Assembly (NCBI RefSeq): GCF_900105145.1
Contig: NZ_LT629752.1
Coordinates: 3,601,501-3,665,500 of the forward strand
Direction: 5' to 3'
Length of the DNA stretch: 64,000 nucleotides
Origin: Polaribacter sp. KT25b
Lineage (GTDB): Bacteria; Bacteroidota; Bacteroidia; Flavobacteriales; Flavobacteriaceae
Part shown: positions 62,536-64,000 of the stretch, one piece after another
Numbering within the stretch: the first letter of the stretch is position 1
How the letters are laid out: every line of letters starts with the position of its first letter
Translations under genes and position numbers: made by a program
Notes under the pieces: model-generated
Databases searched by the model: none
Told to the model about the DNA's origin: nothing
Seen by the model: only the letters and a program-made list of their open reading frames with translations

Positions 62536-63101
62536 ATAATTGGTGTCCAGTTTAATTCCTTTTCAATTAATTTTCTATATTTAGTTCTAATCTGTATCGG
62601 TGTTTTTCTAATATATTCTTCAGCTAAAGCCTTTTTGTTTCCTTTAAATTCTCGTAAATATTCTATTCTTTTTTCTGGGGAAATTAATCTTTCATTTACT
62701 TTTTCTTCTATTTTCCATTTCTCTCCTAAATTTGTCCAAATAACTGCATCGAAATTAGTTTTATGAATCCATTCTCTAATCTTTGTTTTGAATTGAAATT
62801 TTTCTGGCATGAAATCATCTGACGTCTTATCATAATATCCAATGCTTTTTCTACCTGAACCTTCTCTTACAGCCAAATTTAAGACAGCTTCTTCTAAAAC
62901 TTTATAGGTTGATAAAGTATATAAAGTTAGTACTTCTGTCCCCTCGGAAGTAATTACTAATGTTAATCTACCATCTTTTGAAATTCTAGCAAATTCTATT
63001 GGTAAAGTTGGTCCATCTTCTTTCCACCTAAACTCTTTATCAAATGCTAATTCTTTGGGTTGCCAAATTAACGACCCCCAACCTAATACTGCTATTTTCA
63101 T
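62532..63101 (-). CDS. Gamma-glutamylcyclotransferase-like protein
   Basis: The 189-residue protein begins MKIAVLGWGSLIW, followed by LPIEFARISKDGRLTLVI. This matches the BtrG/GGCT-like fold, whose substrate-binding loop is [G]xGSL near the N-terminus. The catalytic glutamate of true cyclotransferases cannot be placed by eye. Homologues are annotated as hypothetical. It lies between an RxxxxH-motif gene (2 bp) and the hydrolase gene (4-bp overlap), as part of a compact run. Confidence 0.7.
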   Translation of the reverse strand: MKIAVLGWGSLIWQPKELAFDKEFRWKEDGPTLPIEFARISKDGRLTLVITSEGTEVLTLYTLSTYKVLEEAVLNLAVREGSGRKSIGYYDKTSDDFMPEKFQFKTKIREWIHKTNFDAVIWTNLGEKWKIEEKVNERLISPEKRIEYLREFKGNKKALAEEYIRKTPIQIRTKYRKLIEKELNWTPII

Positions 63102-63103
63102 AA

Positions 63104-63784
63104 TTACGATTGTTCACAAATATGGTTAAACTTTGCTATAAAATTATCTCTTAAATCTTCTGTTGATATTCCTATTTCTTTAAACTTTTTCCCATCGACA
63201 ATGGCTTTTCTATACTCTTCAAGTAGTTGTTCTAATTTTTCTTGAAAATTATTTCTATAGATTATGTAATTACCATCATCATATTTATAACACTTTTTAG
63301 TATCCTCCGTATCAACCCTTATAATCCAATTACCTTTTGTTTGGGTTTCGTGTAGTAATCCACAACGAACATTTGAATAAAAATCTCTTCCTTCTAAATC
63401 GTGAAATTCATCCTTAAATTTATCGAAAAATGAAATAAAAATCTGTCTACTATTAACTTTATTATTATAACTAGCAACTTTCCCTTCTTTGTCTTTCCAC
63501 ACGAGGTTTCTTCCTTCTAAGTAAAACAACCATCCATTAATAAAACATTCAAAAGTTTCTATCAAAGAACATTGGAGGTTTAACATCGTAAAACCTTCAC
63601 CTTCATTTATATTTAGTTTTTGTATTGCGTGTATGGGGTCTAAATAGCGTGTTTTTATCCGTTCTTCAAAAAAATGTACTGCTAAACCCCATAGTTTATT
63701 ATTTGGTGTTTCTAGTTTTTCTTTTATATCTTTCCAGTCATTGACGGTTAAATTTCCTGCAATTTTTATCTCTTCTTTTTTCAT
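63104..63784 (-). CDS. Hypothetical protein with an Rx4H (HEPN-like) motif
   Basis: The 226-residue soluble helical protein contains FYSNVRCGLLHETQTKG, with R140 and H145 in the Rx4-6H pattern of HEPN ribonucleases. The surrounding helices (residues about 60-95 and 190-215) also fit an all-alpha domain. The assignment is motif-based and uncertain. It overlaps the upstream partial gene by 4 bp and precedes the GGCT-like gene by 2 bp, so the genes form a compact run of unknown function that may be a conflict system. Confidence 0.6.
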   Translation of the reverse strand: MKKEEIKIAGNLTVNDWKDIKEKLETPNNKLWGLAVHFFEERIKTRYLDPIHAIQKLNINEGEGFTMLNLQCSLIETFECFINGWLFYLEGRNLVWKDKEGKVASYNNKVNSRQIFISFFDKFKDEFHDLEGRDFYSNVRCGLLHETQTKGNWIIRVDTEDTKKCYKYDDGNYIIYRNNFQEKLEQLLEEYRKAIVDGKKFKEIGISTEDLRDNFIAKFNHICEQS

Positions 63785-64000
63785 TTTAATATTTCCTCTA
63801 GATTATTATCTTCAATAAAAGGATTGATTAACTCCCAAATAATATCTTCATTCTCTTCTTTATCTTTCATATAAAAAGGAAGATTTGTAAGTGTTTTTTT
63901 ATGATCGTTTTTTTCTAAAGAAAAATCTTTCCATTTCATTTTACATATTCCTATTTTAATTTTATCCCAGATAATTCCTTGGTTATTAATTAAGCCTGTG
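63781..64000 (-). CDS. Hypothetical protein, 5' end cut by window edge
   Basis: The last 72 codons of a gene are in the window, ending in a TGA that overlaps the ATG of the RxxxxH gene (ATGA). The visible part contains TGLINNQGIIWDKIKIGICK and ends in an acidic segment with WELINPFIEDNNLEEILK. I do not recognise the family. The start lies beyond the right edge. Confidence 0.6.
   Translation of the reverse strand, partial: TGLINNQGIIWDKIKIGICKMKWKDFSLEKNDHKKTLTNLPFYMKDKEENEDIIWELINPFIEDNNLEEILK

Overview
The window looks like a chromosomal segment from a marine Flavobacteriaceae species (Bacteroidota), probably close to Polaribacter or a relative. The evidence is low GC (about 30% by eye), Bacteroidota-type promoters (TTG, about 19-22 bp, then TAnnTTTG), many short lipoprotein signal peptides, and family-restricted genes: the SprE/PorW gliding and type IX secretion lipoprotein, the DUF4271, DUF4296, DUF5687 and DUF6168 families, and an atpBEFHAG operon without atpD/atpC. 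There is no prophage, insertion sequence, CRISPR array or rRNA. One tRNA with a CAT anticodon is present.

Layout. 1-4.2 kb (minus): an edge-truncated zinc metalloprotease preceded by a LytS/LytTR two-component pair, with a 21-bp-period direct repeat between them. 4.2-5.4 kb: tRNA and a polyprenyl diphosphate synthase. 5.4-12.1 kb (plus): a TetR regulator and a complete TolC/MFP/RND efflux pump, with a perfect palindrome over the promoter. 12.2-20 kb: recX, lipoproteins, a thioredoxin-like protein, an ABC ATPase, an AraC regulator, a Gre-like protein overlapping a FAD oxidoreductase, and dinB. 20.1-26.8 kb (plus): PadR regulator, six tandem paralogous membrane proteins, then an ABC permease and ATPase. 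26.9-35.4 kb (plus): sprE/porW, a bactofilin, AtpZ-like and DUF6168 proteins, then atpB-E-F-H-A-G.

35.8-39.7 kb: a lipoprotein, then an SDR, aldo/keto reductase and AlbA_2-domain gene. 39.68-40.90 kb: a two-gene module (SRPBCC and TPM-domain proteins) bounded by two inverted hairpin elements with the same terminal sequences, resembling recombination sites. 40.9-47.5 kb: a DUF1501/DUF1800 pair, an FKBP isomerase, an ALDH7-type dehydrogenase divergent from an isoaspartyl peptidase, and a small unknown gene. 47.7-50.7 kb (minus): two lipoproteins, an ECF-type sigma factor without any usual start codon, and an outer-membrane barrel with an N-terminal membrane anchor. 50.8-59.8 kb: LuxE-like protein, mscL, YHS protein, tyrS, an epimerase, DUF4296, pyrC, GNAT, a dolichol-phosphate-mannose-synthase-like transferase, DUF4271 and hemD. 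60-64 kb: a serine hydrolase, then an overlapping minus-strand run (partial gene, RxxxxH protein, GGCT-like protein, alpha/beta hydrolase) that continues beyond the window.

The strongest candidates for something undescribed are the hairpin-bounded module at 39.68-40.90 kb, the PadR plus six-paralogue plus ABC locus, the sigma factor with an ATT/ATC start, the heptamer repeats before atpA and atpG, and the direct repeat beside the LytTR pair. All functional statements come from reading motifs by eye and family memory. No database search was run.
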